Assembly: GCA_017453045.1 (NCBI GenBank) | Contig: JAFTKX010000051.1 | Location: 1 to 32,955 of the forward strand | Source of the DNA: Clostridia bacterium | Lineage (GTDB): Bacteria; Bacillota; Clostridia; Christensenellales; Borkfalkiaceae | DNA length: 32,955 nt | Reading direction: 5' to 3' | In this document: positions 16,228-24,777 of the stretch, one piece after another | Position numbering within the stretch: position 1 is the stretch's first letter | How the letters are laid out: the number at the start of each line of letters is the position of its first letter | Notes under the pieces: model-generated | The model's database searches: none | What the model was told of the DNA's origin: nothing | What the model saw: only the letters and a program-made list of their open reading frames with translations | Position numbers and translations under genes: made by a program

Positions 16228-17619
16228 TTATATATTTAGTTTATTTTTTAAATATTCGTCTATTGATTTTGTGGCTTTTTTGCCTGCTCCCATAGCCAAA
16301 ATTACAGTTGCAGAGCCTGTAACAGCGTCGCCACCTGCAAAAACGCCGTCTTTAGTCGTCATCAACCGTTCGTCTACTAAAAGGCATTTTTTATAGTTCG
16401 TTTGTAAACCGCTCGTCGAATTTGATATGAGCGGATTAGAACAAGTACCTATTGCCATAATGACGGTATCAGCGTCGATAACGAATTCCGAACCTTGCAA
16501 TTCTATCGGTTTACGCCTTCCGCTTTGGTCGGGCTCGCCAAGTTTCATTTTTATTACTTTAACACCGCAAACGTTTCCGTTTTCGTCGCCTAAAATTTCT
16601 ACTGGGTTATTTAAAAGATTAAAAATAACGCCTTCTTCTTTAGCGTGTTCAATTTCTTCGCGCCTTGCAGGTAATTCTTCTTCGCCACGCCTATACACGA
16701 CGTGAACTTCAGCGCCTAATCTAACGGCAGTTCTCGCCGAGTCCATAGCGACGTTACCACCGCCGACAACTACGACCTTTTTACTCTTTTTTATAGGCGT
16801 TGCGCTGTCTTTTAAAAACGCTCCCATTAAATTACTTCTCGTTAAATATTCGTTAGCCGAGAAAACTCCGTTTAAGCCTTCGCCCTTTACGTTCATAAAG
16901 GTAGGAAGCCCTGCTCCCGTACCTATAAACACGGCGGAAAAACCTTCTTCGCTTAAGAGTTCGTCAATAGTAACCGATTTACCAACGACTACGTTTTTTA
17001 CAAAATTTACACCTTTAAGCCTTAAATTTTCTATCTCTTTTTTAACGATTTTTTGTTTAGGAAGTCTAAATTCGGGAATACCGTAAACTAAAACTCCGCC
17101 AAACTCGTGTAAGGCTTCAAAAACGGTAACTTCATAGCCTAAATTTATCAAATCGCCCGCGCAAGCAAGCCCGGCAGGACCAGAGCCAACGACGGCGACT
17201 TTAATTCCGTTTGTTTTTTGTTTTTGCGGTTTTTGACTGTTTTCTAAGGCAAAATCGGCGCAAAACCTTTCGAGTTTTCCTATATTTATCGCCTCGCCCT
17301 TTATTCCCCTAACGCACTTACTTTCACATTGCGTTTCTTGCGGACAAACTCTACCGCAAATTGCGGGAAGGGACGAATCTCTTTTTATAATTTCGTAAGC
17401 GTTTAAAAAATTGTCGTTTTTAATTTCCTTTATAAAGGAGGGAATATTTATTTGAACGGGACAACCCTTGACGCATAGCGGATTTTTACAGTCTAAACAT
17501 CTCGTTGCTTCTAATTTCGCTTCTTCAGCCGTGTAACCTAAACAAACTTCTTCAAAATTTAAGGCTCTTAATTTTGGTTCTTGCTCTTTTACAGGAATTT
17601 TTTTAGTTAAATCAATCAT
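16228..17619 (-). CDS. nfnB: NfnB / GltA-type NADPH-dependent oxidoreductase (large Nfn subunit)
   Basis: 463 residues. The N-terminal domain has two [4Fe-4S] cysteine sets, C41-C44-C49-C53 and C88-C92-C98-C102. Next come the FAD-binding VVGSGPAGLACAG and the NADPH-binding VVVGGGNVAMDSART segments, and a C-terminal MTTKDGVFAGGDAVTG. It is often annotated as the glutamate synthase small subunit. Next to an NfnA-like gene and with no glutamate synthase large subunit, the bifurcating NADH-dependent ferredoxin:NADP+ oxidoreductase is the better call. The start is set at ATG 17619, preceded by GGAGGGG, and overlaps the nfnA end by 8 bases; a longer in-frame start at 17694 would sit deep in nfnA. 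Confidence 0.87.
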   Translation of the reverse strand: MIDLTKKIPVKEQEPKLRALNFEEVCLGYTAEEAKLEATRCLDCKNPLCVKGCPVQINIPSFIKEIKNDNFLNAYEIIKRDSSLPAICGRVCPQETQCESKCVRGIKGEAINIGKLERFCADFALENSQKPQKQKTNGIKVAVVGSGPAGLACAGDLINLGYEVTVFEALHEFGGVLVYGIPEFRLPKQKIVKKEIENLRLKGVNFVKNVVVGKSVTIDELLSEEGFSAVFIGTGAGLPTFMNVKGEGLNGVFSANEYLTRSNLMGAFLKDSATPIKKSKKVVVVGGGNVAMDSARTAVRLGAEVHVVYRRGEEELPARREEIEHAKEEGVIFNLLNNPVEILGDENGNVCGVKVIKMKLGEPDQSGRRKPIELQGSEFVIDADTVIMAIGTCSNPLISNSTSGLQTNYKKCLLVDERLMTTKDGVFAGGDAVTGSATVILAMGAGKKATKSIDEYLKNKLNI

Positions 17620-18499
17620 TTTCCCCTCCGCAAAAACCGCATCCGCCGTGATGAGAGTCGCCTTCTTTCTCTTTAAGGTAGGCTCTACCTTCAAACGTTT
17701 TATAAAGAGTTTGGCGTTTCATCGCTTCGTCAAAATCAACTAAATGTCCGTCGAATTCCGGACCGTCGACGCAAGCAAACTTGACTTCACCGCCAACGGT
17801 AACCCTACACGCTCCACACATTCCCGTTCCGTCGACCATAATAGGATTCATACTTACGATAGTTGGAATAGAAAGAGTTTTTGTAAGTAGACTTACGAAT
17901 TTCATCATAATTACAGGACCTATCGCAACGCAAAGGTCATACTTTTTACCCAATTTTACAAGACTATTTATCATTTCGGTAACTCTACCGCCAAAACCAA
18001 AACTACCGTCGTCAGTACAAATATAAAGTTGGTTTGCAACCTTTTGCATTTCTTCGGTTAAAATAAGTAAATCTTTATTTCTTGCGCCAACTATTACGTC
18101 GGCTTTATTTCCGTTTTCAAAAAGCCATTTCACCTGCGGATAAACGGGGGCTGTATCAACTCCGCCCGCAACGAAAAGCATATTTTTATCTTTAAATTCG
18201 TCAAATTTTAAAATAATTTCAGACGGATTTCCTAAAGGACCTACAAAATCGTGAATAAAGTCGCCTTTTTTTAGTTTTGCAAGTTTATGCGACGACGCTC
18301 CTACGACTTGCACTACGATAGATACGCTTTTTTCCGTTCTGTCGTAATCACTAATTGTAAGCGGTATACGCTCGCCGTCGTCCGACGTTCTAATTATTAC
18401 GAATTGCCCCGGCAAACATTTTTTTGCAACCCAAGGCGCTAAAATTTTTAATTCGACTATATTTTCAGTTAATTGTCGAGAATCTAAAATTTCGTACAT
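17612..18499 (-). CDS. nfnA: NfnA-like FAD/[2Fe-2S] subunit (dihydroorotate dehydrogenase electron-transfer family)
   Basis: 295 residues. A ferredoxin-reductase-type FAD domain (GQFVIIRTSDDGERIPLTI, residues 31-49) and an NAD-binding domain (MLFVAGGVDTAPVYPQ) are followed by a [2Fe-2S] site at D223/C228/C231/C243 (GTGMCGACRVTVGG). The C-terminal tail has an extra HHGGCGFCGG motif. With NfnB it would oxidise NADPH while reducing NAD+ and ferredoxin, or the reverse, linking redox pools in an anaerobe. The promoter directly upstream is strong. Its stop overlaps the nfnB start. Confidence 0.87.
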   Translation of the reverse strand: MYEILDSRQLTENIVELKILAPWVAKKCLPGQFVIIRTSDDGERIPLTISDYDRTEKSVSIVVQVVGASSHKLAKLKKGDFIHDFVGPLGNPSEIILKFDEFKDKNMLFVAGGVDTAPVYPQVKWLFENGNKADVIVGARNKDLLILTEEMQKVANQLYICTDDGSFGFGGRVTEMINSLVKLGKKYDLCVAIGPVIMMKFVSLLTKTLSIPTIVSMNPIMVDGTGMCGACRVTVGGEVKFACVDGPEFDGHLVDFDEAMKRQTLYKTFEGRAYLKEKEGDSHHGGCGFCGGEND

Positions 18500-18528
18500 C
18501 GTTTCTTCCCACTTTAATTATTATTATG

Positions 18529-18558
18529 ATTATACTTTATTTAATAGTAATTTGTCAA
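18529..18558 (-). promoter_or_regulatory. Promoter of nfnAB
   Basis: On the minus strand, a perfect TTGACA (18553-18558), an 18-nt spacer and a perfect TATAAT (18529-18534). The start is near 18522, leaving a leader of about 22 nt. It lies back to back with the topB promoter; the two -35 boxes are 7 nt apart. Confidence 0.82.
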
Positions 18559-18565
18559 TTATGAA

Positions 18566-18594
18566 TTGACTTTATATTCGTTTAATGTTAAAAT
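18566..18594 (+). promoter_or_regulatory. Promoter of topB, placed for a leaderless transcript
   Basis: TTGACT (18566-18571), a 17-nt spacer and TAAAAT (18589-18594). The ATG at 18602 comes 7 nt after the -10 box, where transcription should start. No Shine-Dalgarno sequence lies before the ATG. Confidence 0.7.
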
Positions 18595-18601
18595 TTTAAC
18601 T

Positions 18602-20683
18602 ATGATTGCTATAATTGCTGAAAAGCCGAGCCTTGCGCGAAATATCGTTGCAGGTATAGGCGAAATGAAAAAGAAAAACGGATACTTTGAAAACGACGAA
18701 TATATCGTCACTTGGGCATTTGGGCATTTATTTTCCCTTTGCGACGTTGAAGATTATTCCGACGTACCCGTTCAAAATAAAAAGTGGACGCTTGACAACT
18801 TACCGTGTTTCCCGGGCGAATTCAAATTCAAACTAAAACAAGGTAGCGACGGTAAGGTTGACGAAGGAATTGCAAGGCAGTTTAACGTTATAAAAACACT
18901 TTTAAATCGCTCTGACGTTGATAAAATAGTAAACGCGGGCGACTCGGATAGAGAAGGTGAAATTATAATTAGACTGTGCGTTGAAAATGCTTTAAAAGAA
19001 AAAAAGCCCTTTTTTAGACTTTGGCTACCCGACCAAACGCCAAAAACCGTTAAAAAAGCGCTCGCTGAAATGAAAGAAGAAAGCCACTATCAAAACCTTG
19101 CGAACGAAGGGTTTTCGAGAACTTATATCGACTGGCTTTACGGCGTAAATTTAACGAGATACGCAAGTATTAAAACGGGCACTTTACTACGCGTTGGCAG
19201 AGTTATCGTACCTATCGTTAAGGCAATTTACGACAGAGATTTAGAAATCGAAAATTTTAAACCCGAAACTTTTTACGCGCTCGTTTCTAAAGCGGTAACC
19301 GACGGCGAAGAAATCGAACTGACTTCAAAATACAAATTTACTGAAAGCGAAAAGAGAAAAGCGGAAATTTGTTGTCAAAGGATGAACCTTTTAGACGCTG
19401 TAGTAACCGATAAAAAATCTAAAAAAGAAGTTTTAAACGCAGGTAAACTCTACTCTTTAACTAAACTGCAAAACTATCTTGGTAAAAAATACAAAATGTC
19501 AATGGAAAAAAGCCTTTCTATTGCGCAAAAACTTTACGAAAACGGCTATATAAGTTACCCGAGAACTAACTCTGAATATCTTGCCACCAACGAAAAAGGT
19601 AAGATAAAAGAAATTATTTCTACAGTTAAAGGTTTGGGGTATCCTATAGTTTTCAAAGACAAAAAGACTATTTTCGACGACAGCAAGATAGAATCTCACT
19701 CGGCGCTCACTCCAACCTATAAAATACCCTCAAAAGACGCTTTAAACGAAGATGAAAAACTCGTTTATTCAACTATTTTAAGGCGTTTCGTAGCAGTTTT
19801 TTGCGAAGAAGACTGTTTAATAGAAAAAAGCGAACTTACCGTTTCTTTAGGCGGAAAAGAAGATTACGTTTTAAAAGGCTCTATTATCGTTACGCAAGGC
19901 TGGACGAAATACGACGGCGCGGATAAAAAAGACAAACTTTTACCAAATCTAAAAGTCGGCGACAAAATTAACGTCGATTTCCACCCCGAAGAAAAACAAA
20001 CTCAACCGCCCAAACACTACACTATTGAAACGCTTAACAACTATTTAAAAAATCCGTTCAAAGAAGATAAAGCAAACGCGGACGAAAGCGACGAAGACGA
20101 TTACAAGGCGATTTTTAAAGGTTTAGAACTCGGTACTGAAGCAACGCGTACGGGAATTATAGACAACGCTAAAAAAAGCGGTTATATTTCGCTTAAAAAA
20201 GACGTTTACCATATCGAAAACGGCGGAAGACATCTAATTGAACAACTCATTGATATGAATATATCAATGGACAAGTATAAAACGAGTCAGTTAGGTCAAG
20301 CGCTTAAAAAGGTTTACCGCGGTGAAATTTCAATTTACGAAAGCGTAAAAATGGCGCAAGACGAGATTGCGGAAGTTTTCAAAAACGACCCAAATCAAGG
20401 AACGGGTTTTTACGGCGATAAAATCGGCGAATGTCCGCTCTGCGGTAGCGACGTTTTAAGGGGTGTGTACAGTTACGGTTGCTCTGCTTATTCAAAAGGT
20501 TGTAAATTTAAGATAAATTTCAAAATTTTAAGCGCGCTACTTCCAAAAAAACAAGCCGAAAAGTTACTTGCAACAGGTTTTACCGAAAAAATGAAGTTCA
20601 TTTCTAAAAACGGTAAAGAATTTGATAGCAAGTTAAAACTTGACGTTGGCGGACGGGTTACGTTTGATTTTGATAACAAATAA
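18602..20683 (+). CDS. topB: DNA topoisomerase III (type IA)
   Basis: 693 residues. The TOPRIM domain begins IAIIAEKPSLARNI and contains DSDREGEI. The catalytic tyrosine is Y319 in GYISYPRTNSEYLA. A C-terminal zinc-ribbon-like block (ECPLCGSDVL, then C..C near GCSAYSKGCKF) follows. It relaxes and decatenates single-strand-containing DNA. The strand-passage helix reads VGRVIVPIVKAI, where many TopB have VGRVQTP, so it is a divergent branch. The start is set at ATG 18602 because an earlier in-frame TTG (18566) is itself the -35 box. It is a single-gene unit between convergent and divergent neighbours. Confidence 0.93.
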   Translation: MIAIIAEKPSLARNIVAGIGEMKKKNGYFENDEYIVTWAFGHLFSLCDVEDYSDVPVQNKKWTLDNLPCFPGEFKFKLKQGSDGKVDEGIARQFNVIKTLLNRSDVDKIVNAGDSDREGEIIIRLCVENALKEKKPFFRLWLPDQTPKTVKKALAEMKEESHYQNLANEGFSRTYIDWLYGVNLTRYASIKTGTLLRVGRVIVPIVKAIYDRDLEIENFKPETFYALVSKAVTDGEEIELTSKYKFTESEKRKAEICCQRMNLLDAVVTDKKSKKEVLNAGKLYSLTKLQNYLGKKYKMSMEKSLSIAQKLYENGYISYPRTNSEYLATNEKGKIKEIISTVKGLGYPIVFKDKKTIFDDSKIESHSALTPTYKIPSKDALNEDEKLVYSTILRRFVAVFCEEDCLIEKSELTVSLGGKEDYVLKGSIIVTQGWTKYDGADKKDKLLPNLKVGDKINVDFHPEEKQTQPPKHYTIETLNNYLKNPFKEDKANADESDEDDYKAIFKGLELGTEATRTGIIDNAKKSGYISLKKDVYHIENGGRHLIEQLIDMNISMDKYKTSQLGQALKKVYRGEISIYESVKMAQDEIAEVFKNDPNQGTGFYGDKIGECPLCGSDVLRGVYSYGCSAYSKGCKFKINFKILSALLPKKQAEKLLATGFTEKMKFISKNGKEFDSKLKLDVGGRVTFDFDNK

Positions 20684-20697
20684 TATATAAATAAATG

Positions 20698-20731
20698 ATA
20701 AAAAACGGCTTGCAGTAAAATGCAAGCCGTT
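20698..20731 (-). terminator. Bidirectional terminator between topB and the MBL-fold gene
   Basis: Arms 20704-20714 and 20721-20731 form a perfect 11-bp stem around a 6-nt loop. On the minus strand, six T follow directly; on the plus strand only TATCTTTAT follows. It ends both convergent genes, more strongly the minus one. Confidence 0.88.
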
Positions 20732-20735
20732 ATCT

Positions 20736-21896
20736 TTATAAGTTTTCTTTAAAATTTTTAATTTCGTCTTTTAAATCTTCTATTTCATAAGCGTCTTTAT
20801 AAAGCAATTCGTCGTACTCGTGAGTTTGCGTGGTAAAGGTTATTTCTCCGCTTGTCGTAACGACTAAAGTTACCGTACCTTGCAAATCCGTCCTATAAAT
20901 TGACGAGCCTACCGCTGTTAAATTATCTAACGCTTCTGCTCTTGGGTGCATATAAGTTCCGTGACAAACACCGCAAGATATAACCGAATATTCAGGCTTA
21001 ATCAAATTTAAAAAACTCATTGTGCTCGAAGTTGCGCTACCGTGATGAGCAACTTTTAAAACGTCGCAATCAAGTTTTGCAACTTCTCCCGTATTACTTG
21101 CATAATATTCGGTAAAAAGTTTTTCAGCGTCCTTTTCCATATCGCCTGTAAGCATAATTTTAACGCCTGCAAACTCTACTATCATAACCGAAGAAAAGTC
21201 GTTTGAATCGGTAAAATCTTTAAACCCTTCAACAGTTTTTGCATACGGCATAATGAAATCAACAGAATAATCAATTTGTTTATCTTCAGCGGTTACCGAA
21301 ACGTGAAAATCGCTGTCGTCTGTAAAAAAGACGTTTGGAGTTCCCTCGTTTTCCACACCTTTTAAGTAGTCGCCGTAAGTAGCCGTGCTTTTAGGATGAT
21401 ATCCTGCGTTAGAAAACGCACCGCCAAAAGTATAGTCGCCCGAATACTTTACATAGGGACGATAGGAATAATTTACTTGATAATTTTCGTAAACGTAGTC
21501 CATTTCGCCGATATGGTCGCTGTCGGTATGCGTTGCAACGACGTAATCTAAAACTAACTTTTCACCGTTTACTGTTAAATACTCGTCTAAAACGTCTGCG
21601 CAGTTTTCACCTGCGTCAACAAGCATATTCTTTCCGTCGGGAAAATTTATAAGGATTGCGTCGCCTTGACCTACGTCTATAAAAGTAATCTTTAAATTAC
21701 CTATTTCGTCAACTTCAACGCTTTCGTAACTTTCGCTCGTTTTGGACTCCTTTTGGAAAACTTTATCCCATTTTACAATGCCAAGCCCAAAATTATAATC
21801 TATAATAGCAACTATTATAACCAAGATTAAAACCACCGCGATAAACGCGTAATAATACTTTTTACTATTTTTATTCTTTTTACTTCTTTTAGCCAT
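20736..21896 (-). CDS. ComEC/Rec2-like metallo-beta-lactamase-fold hydrolase, membrane-anchored
   Basis: 386 residues. A basic N-terminus and one transmembrane helix (about 14-33) are followed by an extracytoplasmic MBL domain. Visible are FIDVGQGDAILINFPDG (72-88), the metal motif THTDSDHIG (H123, D125, D127, H128), VKIMLTGDMEKDAE, and a later VAHHGSATSS. These match the MBL half of ComEC without the channel helices; such stand-alone proteins are common in Firmicutes and their substrates (perhaps DNA or phosphodiesters) are mostly unknown. The last 25 residues are a charged helix. It lies 16 bp after the C_GCAxxG_C_C gene and probably in the same transcript. Confidence 0.85.
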   Translation of the reverse strand: MAKRSKKNKNSKKYYYAFIAVVLILVIIVAIIDYNFGLGIVKWDKVFQKESKTSESYESVEVDEIGNLKITFIDVGQGDAILINFPDGKNMLVDAGENCADVLDEYLTVNGEKLVLDYVVATHTDSDHIGEMDYVYENYQVNYSYRPYVKYSGDYTFGGAFSNAGYHPKSTATYGDYLKGVENEGTPNVFFTDDSDFHVSVTAEDKQIDYSVDFIMPYAKTVEGFKDFTDSNDFSSVMIVEFAGVKIMLTGDMEKDAEKLFTEYYASNTGEVAKLDCDVLKVAHHGSATSSTMSFLNLIKPEYSVISCGVCHGTYMHPRAEALDNLTAVGSSIYRTDLQGTVTLVVTTSGEITFTTQTHEYDELLYKDAYEIEDLKDEIKNFKENL

Positions 21897-21912
21897 AATT
21901 TCTCACAAAATT

Positions 21913-22371
21913 TTATTTACTGTAACCCTTTTCAAGTAAAAGTTCTTGCAAAACTTCTCCCGCGTTTTTAACGATTTCAGAGCACGGCCTTTTATGTTTG
22001 TACTCGTCCGTTCTAACCGACGGATTTTCGGCGGAAAGTTTTTCTGTTCCTGCAATAAGTTCCCTACAAACGACTGAACCGCCGTTTTTTTGTTTGAACT
22101 TTTCGGCAAGTTCTCTAACTAAAGCGTAATGAGCCATTTTATTTTGACCGTCGTCTTTATCGTAACCAAAAACATAACCGACGACCATACTCATACCGCT
22201 AAACGCCCCGCATACTTCTCTAAGTCTGCCAAAGCCACCGCCAAACGACGAAGAAAGTTTTAAAAGAATACTCTTTTCAACGTTAATACAATCGGCGAAC
22301 GCAAGGACAATCGCTTGCGAGCAACTGTAACCTTCTTCGAAATACTTTTTTGCTAACTCTCCTTTTGACAT
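21913..22371 (-). CDS. C_GCAxxG_C_C family protein
   Basis: 152 residues. The spaced-cysteine pattern is present: C17 (EGYSCSQA), C28, C54 in REVCGAFSGM (the GCAxxG position, here VCGAFSG), C102 (VVCREL) and C130 (RPCSEIV). FGGGFGRL precedes the central motif. The family (TIGR01909 type) is thought to be redox-related, often near electron-transfer genes, but its reaction is unknown. AAGGTG lies six bases before the ATG. A 7-bp perfect inverted repeat (22397-22417) lies in its upstream region. Confidence 0.85.
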   Translation of the reverse strand: MSKGELAKKYFEEGYSCSQAIVLAFADCINVEKSILLKLSSSFGGGFGRLREVCGAFSGMSMVVGYVFGYDKDDGQNKMAHYALVRELAEKFKQKNGGSVVCRELIAGTEKLSAENPSVRTDEYKHKRPCSEIVKNAGEVLQELLLEKGYSK

Positions 22372-22396
22372 ATTACACCTTTTTTACTTTTTTTAG

Positions 22397-22417
22397 GAGT
22401 AGATTATTCGTCTACTC
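22397..22417. promoter_or_regulatory. Inverted repeat between divergent genes (possible operator)
   Basis: GAGTAGA and TCTACTC, a perfect 7-bp palindrome with a 7-nt spacer. It lies 7 nt before the -35 box of the plus-strand gene and 25 nt before the minus-strand ATG. No T-run follows on either strand, so it is not a terminator. Confidence 0.45.
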
Positions 22418-22424
22418 GAATTTA

Positions 22425-22453
22425 TTGACTTTTTTACTACAATAAAATATAAT
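22425..22453 (+). promoter_or_regulatory. Consensus promoter of the unknown gene, leaderless spacing
   Basis: TTGACT (22425-22430), a 17-nt spacer and a perfect TATAAT (22448-22453). The ATG at 22463 begins 10 nt after the -10 box, so the leader would be about 0-4 nt. Confidence 0.78.
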
Positions 22454-22462
22454 ATTACTATT

Positions 22463-23626
22463 ATGAAAATTATTTTTAACGACAATTTAACTATAAAAAC
22501 TTTAGAAAACGGAAAGATAACCGAATACCCGTGCGACTTCTACAACAACTACGTAAAAACTGTTGAAAAAATGGCAAAGAGCCAAGAATGGAAATATAAC
22601 GGCGCAGGCGCTACGTTTCGCGGAGATTCTTTCAATATCGAACGAATAAACACCAAAAACTCATATTACACTTCGCTCGATTGCTTTGGAAGTTACGATA
22701 AAGTTTTGTTTACTGTTACCATAAACGAAGTTTCGGGTATATTCATAAAAGATTTAAGCGTTGAAAAAGATAGCGAATCTCACGTTATTCACTCGCATGA
22801 ACACGTATTTTCAGGCTCTTGCCCAAATCACGATTTAAAGGTAATCGCAACGTCTTTAAAAGAAGATTACGTTACCGCTCACCTTGCTATATTCAACCTT
22901 GAAACGAACGATTTATCTACTCTTACCGACGGCGATTGCTACGATTTTGACCCTTGTTATTCAAAAACTAACCCAAGTAAAATTTTGTTTGCAAGCAAGG
23001 GCGTTGGTCGCGACGTAGACGGCGATTTCGTAGAATATTCAAATTCTTCAATTTTAAGATACGACTTAAACGCGTGGGAAATCGAAGAATTATTTACTGA
23101 CGAAAATTGCTCTTTAGAAAAACCGCGCGACGATAAATTCGGGAATTATTACTACATAGAAAAGCCAAAAAAAGAGCGAAAAAGCGGATTTTTTAGGACT
23201 TTACTCGATATAATTTTAATTCCGTACCGTATTTTAGAAGCCTTCGTTTCGTTTATCGAGATTTTCACTTCTTCTTTCACGGGAAAAAGTTTAGTAAAAA
23301 CTTCTAATTCCGGAAACGTAAAAAAGAAGAACAAAACCAAAGGCGAAATCTTTATTGAAGGCAATTTAATAAACGTTGATAAAGAATATAAAAATAACCT
23401 TAAACACAAAGATAAATTCGCAGGGTACGTACCGCGCGCGTGGAAACTTGTAAAAGTTGATGCCGACGGCAATAAAATAGTTTTGGCGACGAGCGTTATT
23501 GATTACGTCTTGTTAGACGACGGCTCTATAGTTTATACGAACGGCAAACACGTCTTATTAGTAAAAGACGGGAAAACCGAAAAACTTGCCGATACTTCTA
23601 TGTGCACTCAAGTTGCAGTTTTTTAA
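22463..23626 (+). CDS. Protein of unknown function with a TolB/PD40-like segment and an internal hydrophobic stretch
   Basis: 387 residues; I do not recognise a named family. No signal peptide is visible. Residues about 130-215 look like beta-propeller PD40 repeats: LATNDLSTLTDGDCYDFDPCYS-type text, then ILFASKGVGRDVDGDFVEYS and SSILRYDLN. Residues about 240-275 are hydrophobic and amphipathic (FFRTLLDIILIPYRILEAF), flanked by Lys-rich stretches, which suggests membrane association. The C-terminus has short repeated strands (YVLLDDGSIVYTNGKHVLLV). Codon use matches its neighbours, so recent transfer is not obvious. It is a single-gene unit with its own promoter, no Shine-Dalgarno site and its own terminator. 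Confidence 0.8.
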   Translation: MKIIFNDNLTIKTLENGKITEYPCDFYNNYVKTVEKMAKSQEWKYNGAGATFRGDSFNIERINTKNSYYTSLDCFGSYDKVLFTVTINEVSGIFIKDLSVEKDSESHVIHSHEHVFSGSCPNHDLKVIATSLKEDYVTAHLAIFNLETNDLSTLTDGDCYDFDPCYSKTNPSKILFASKGVGRDVDGDFVEYSNSSILRYDLNAWEIEELFTDENCSLEKPRDDKFGNYYYIEKPKKERKSGFFRTLLDIILIPYRILEAFVSFIEIFTSSFTGKSLVKTSNSGNVKKKNKTKGEIFIEGNLINVDKEYKNNLKHKDKFAGYVPRAWKLVKVDADGNKIVLATSVIDYVLLDDGSIVYTNGKHVLLVKDGKTEKLADTSMCTQVAVF

Positions 23627-23702
23627 ACTTAAGAAGTTTGAAAAACGGCGAAGTTATCGCCCTTTGCAATCAAAGCGCTACGTTCTTATATAATAAAATA
23701 TT

Positions 23703-23736
23703 GACCGTAAATCGTTGAAGATTTACGGTCTTTTTT
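23703..23736 (+). terminator. Rho-independent terminator of the unknown plus-strand gene
   Basis: Arms GACCGTAAATC (23703-23713) and GATTTACGGTC (23720-23730), 11 perfect pairs, then six T. On the minus strand it lies 30 nt past recA but lacks a good T-run there. Confidence 0.9.
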
Positions 23737-23765
23737 GGCTATATCACAACGCCTTTATTCTTTCC

Positions 23766-24773
23766 TTAATCTTCTTGGTTTGCAGTTCCCGTTGCTGCGG
23801 CGCGGATTTTCTTTTCTAATTCAGCCTTAACTTCGGGGTTAGATTCAACGTAGTCTTTAGCCTTATCTCTACCTTGAGCGATTTTTTCTCCGTTATAAGA
23901 GAACCAAGAACCGCTCTTTTCTAAAACGCCATATTCTACGCCTAAATCAATTAAACAGCCCGACTGCGAAATACCTTCGCCGTAGATAATGTCAAATTCG
24001 GCGGTTTTAAACGGTGGAGCGAGTTTGTTTTTAACGATTTTGGCTTTAGTTCTGTTACCAAACATACCGCTACTGTCTTTTAAATTATCCGCTTTTCTTA
24101 CGTCGATACGAATACTTGAATAGAACTTAAGAGCCTTACCGCCCGGCGTTACTTCGGGGTTACCGAACATAATACCGACTTTTTCACGAAGTTGGTTTAT
24201 AAATATTACGCAAGTTTTTGCTTTGTTGGTAATTGCCGTGAGTTTTCTAAGCGCTTGCGACATAAGTCTTGCTTGCGAACCCATATGGCTATCGCCCATA
24301 TCGCCCTCTATTTCCGATCTTGGAGTAAGAGCCGCAACCGAGTCGATTACGATAAGGTCAACCGCGCCGCTTCTTACTAAACTATCTGTAATATCAAGCG
24401 CTTGTTCGCCCGTATCGGGTTGCGAAACGTATAAGTTTTCAAGGTCAACGCCAAGTTTTGCCGCGTAAACTGGATCTAACGCGTGTTCAGCGTCGATAAA
24501 AGCGGCGATACCGCCTGCTTTTTGAGTTTCGGCTATGACGTGGAGCGCAACGGTGGTTTTACCCGAAGATTCAGGTCCGTAAATTTCGACGATTCTTCCC
24601 CTTGGAACACCGCCAACGCCTAACGCAAGGTCTAAAGTAAGACAACCCGTAGGGATAACTTCAATTGACTTATCCGCTGCGTCTTGACCGAGTTTCATAA
24701 TCGCGCCTTTGCCGTATTGCTTTTCAATTTCTTTTAAAACGATATCTAACGCTTTTTGTTTTTCTTCTAACAT
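23766..24773 (-). CDS. recA: Recombinase RecA
   Basis: 335 residues of the strand-exchange ATPase that also triggers SOS repressor cleavage. Walker A GPESSGKT is at 66-73, followed by [16 protein letters not shown] (Walker B and loop L1 region) and the L2 region near [22 protein letters not shown]. The C-terminal acidic tail is short. GGGTGAT lies before the ATG and the gene starts 4 bp after the cinA stop. The pgsA-cinA-recA order is a common Firmicutes layout, giving competence/repair coupling by position only. Confidence 0.98.
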   Translation of the reverse strand: MLEEKQKALDIVLKEIEKQYGKGAIMKLGQDAADKSIEVIPTGCLTLDLALGVGGVPRGRIVEIYGPESSGKTTVALHVIAETQKAGGIAAFIDAEHALDPVYAAKLGVDLENLYVSQPDTGEQALDITDSLVRSGAVDLIVIDSVAALTPRSEIEGDMGDSHMGSQARLMSQALRKLTAITNKAKTCVIFINQLREKVGIMFGNPEVTPGGKALKFYSSIRIDVRKADNLKDSSGMFGNRTKAKIVKNKLAPPFKTAEFDIIYGEGISQSGCLIDLGVEYGVLEKSGSWFSYNGEKIAQGRDKAKDYVESNPEVKAELEKKIRAAATGTANQED

Positions 24774-24777
24774 AATA

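Noticed and set aside
16228-17619. Glutamate synthase small subunit
   Set aside because: No large subunit lies nearby and the overlapping partner is NfnA-like, so NfnB fits better; the two families cannot be separated with certainty from sequence alone.
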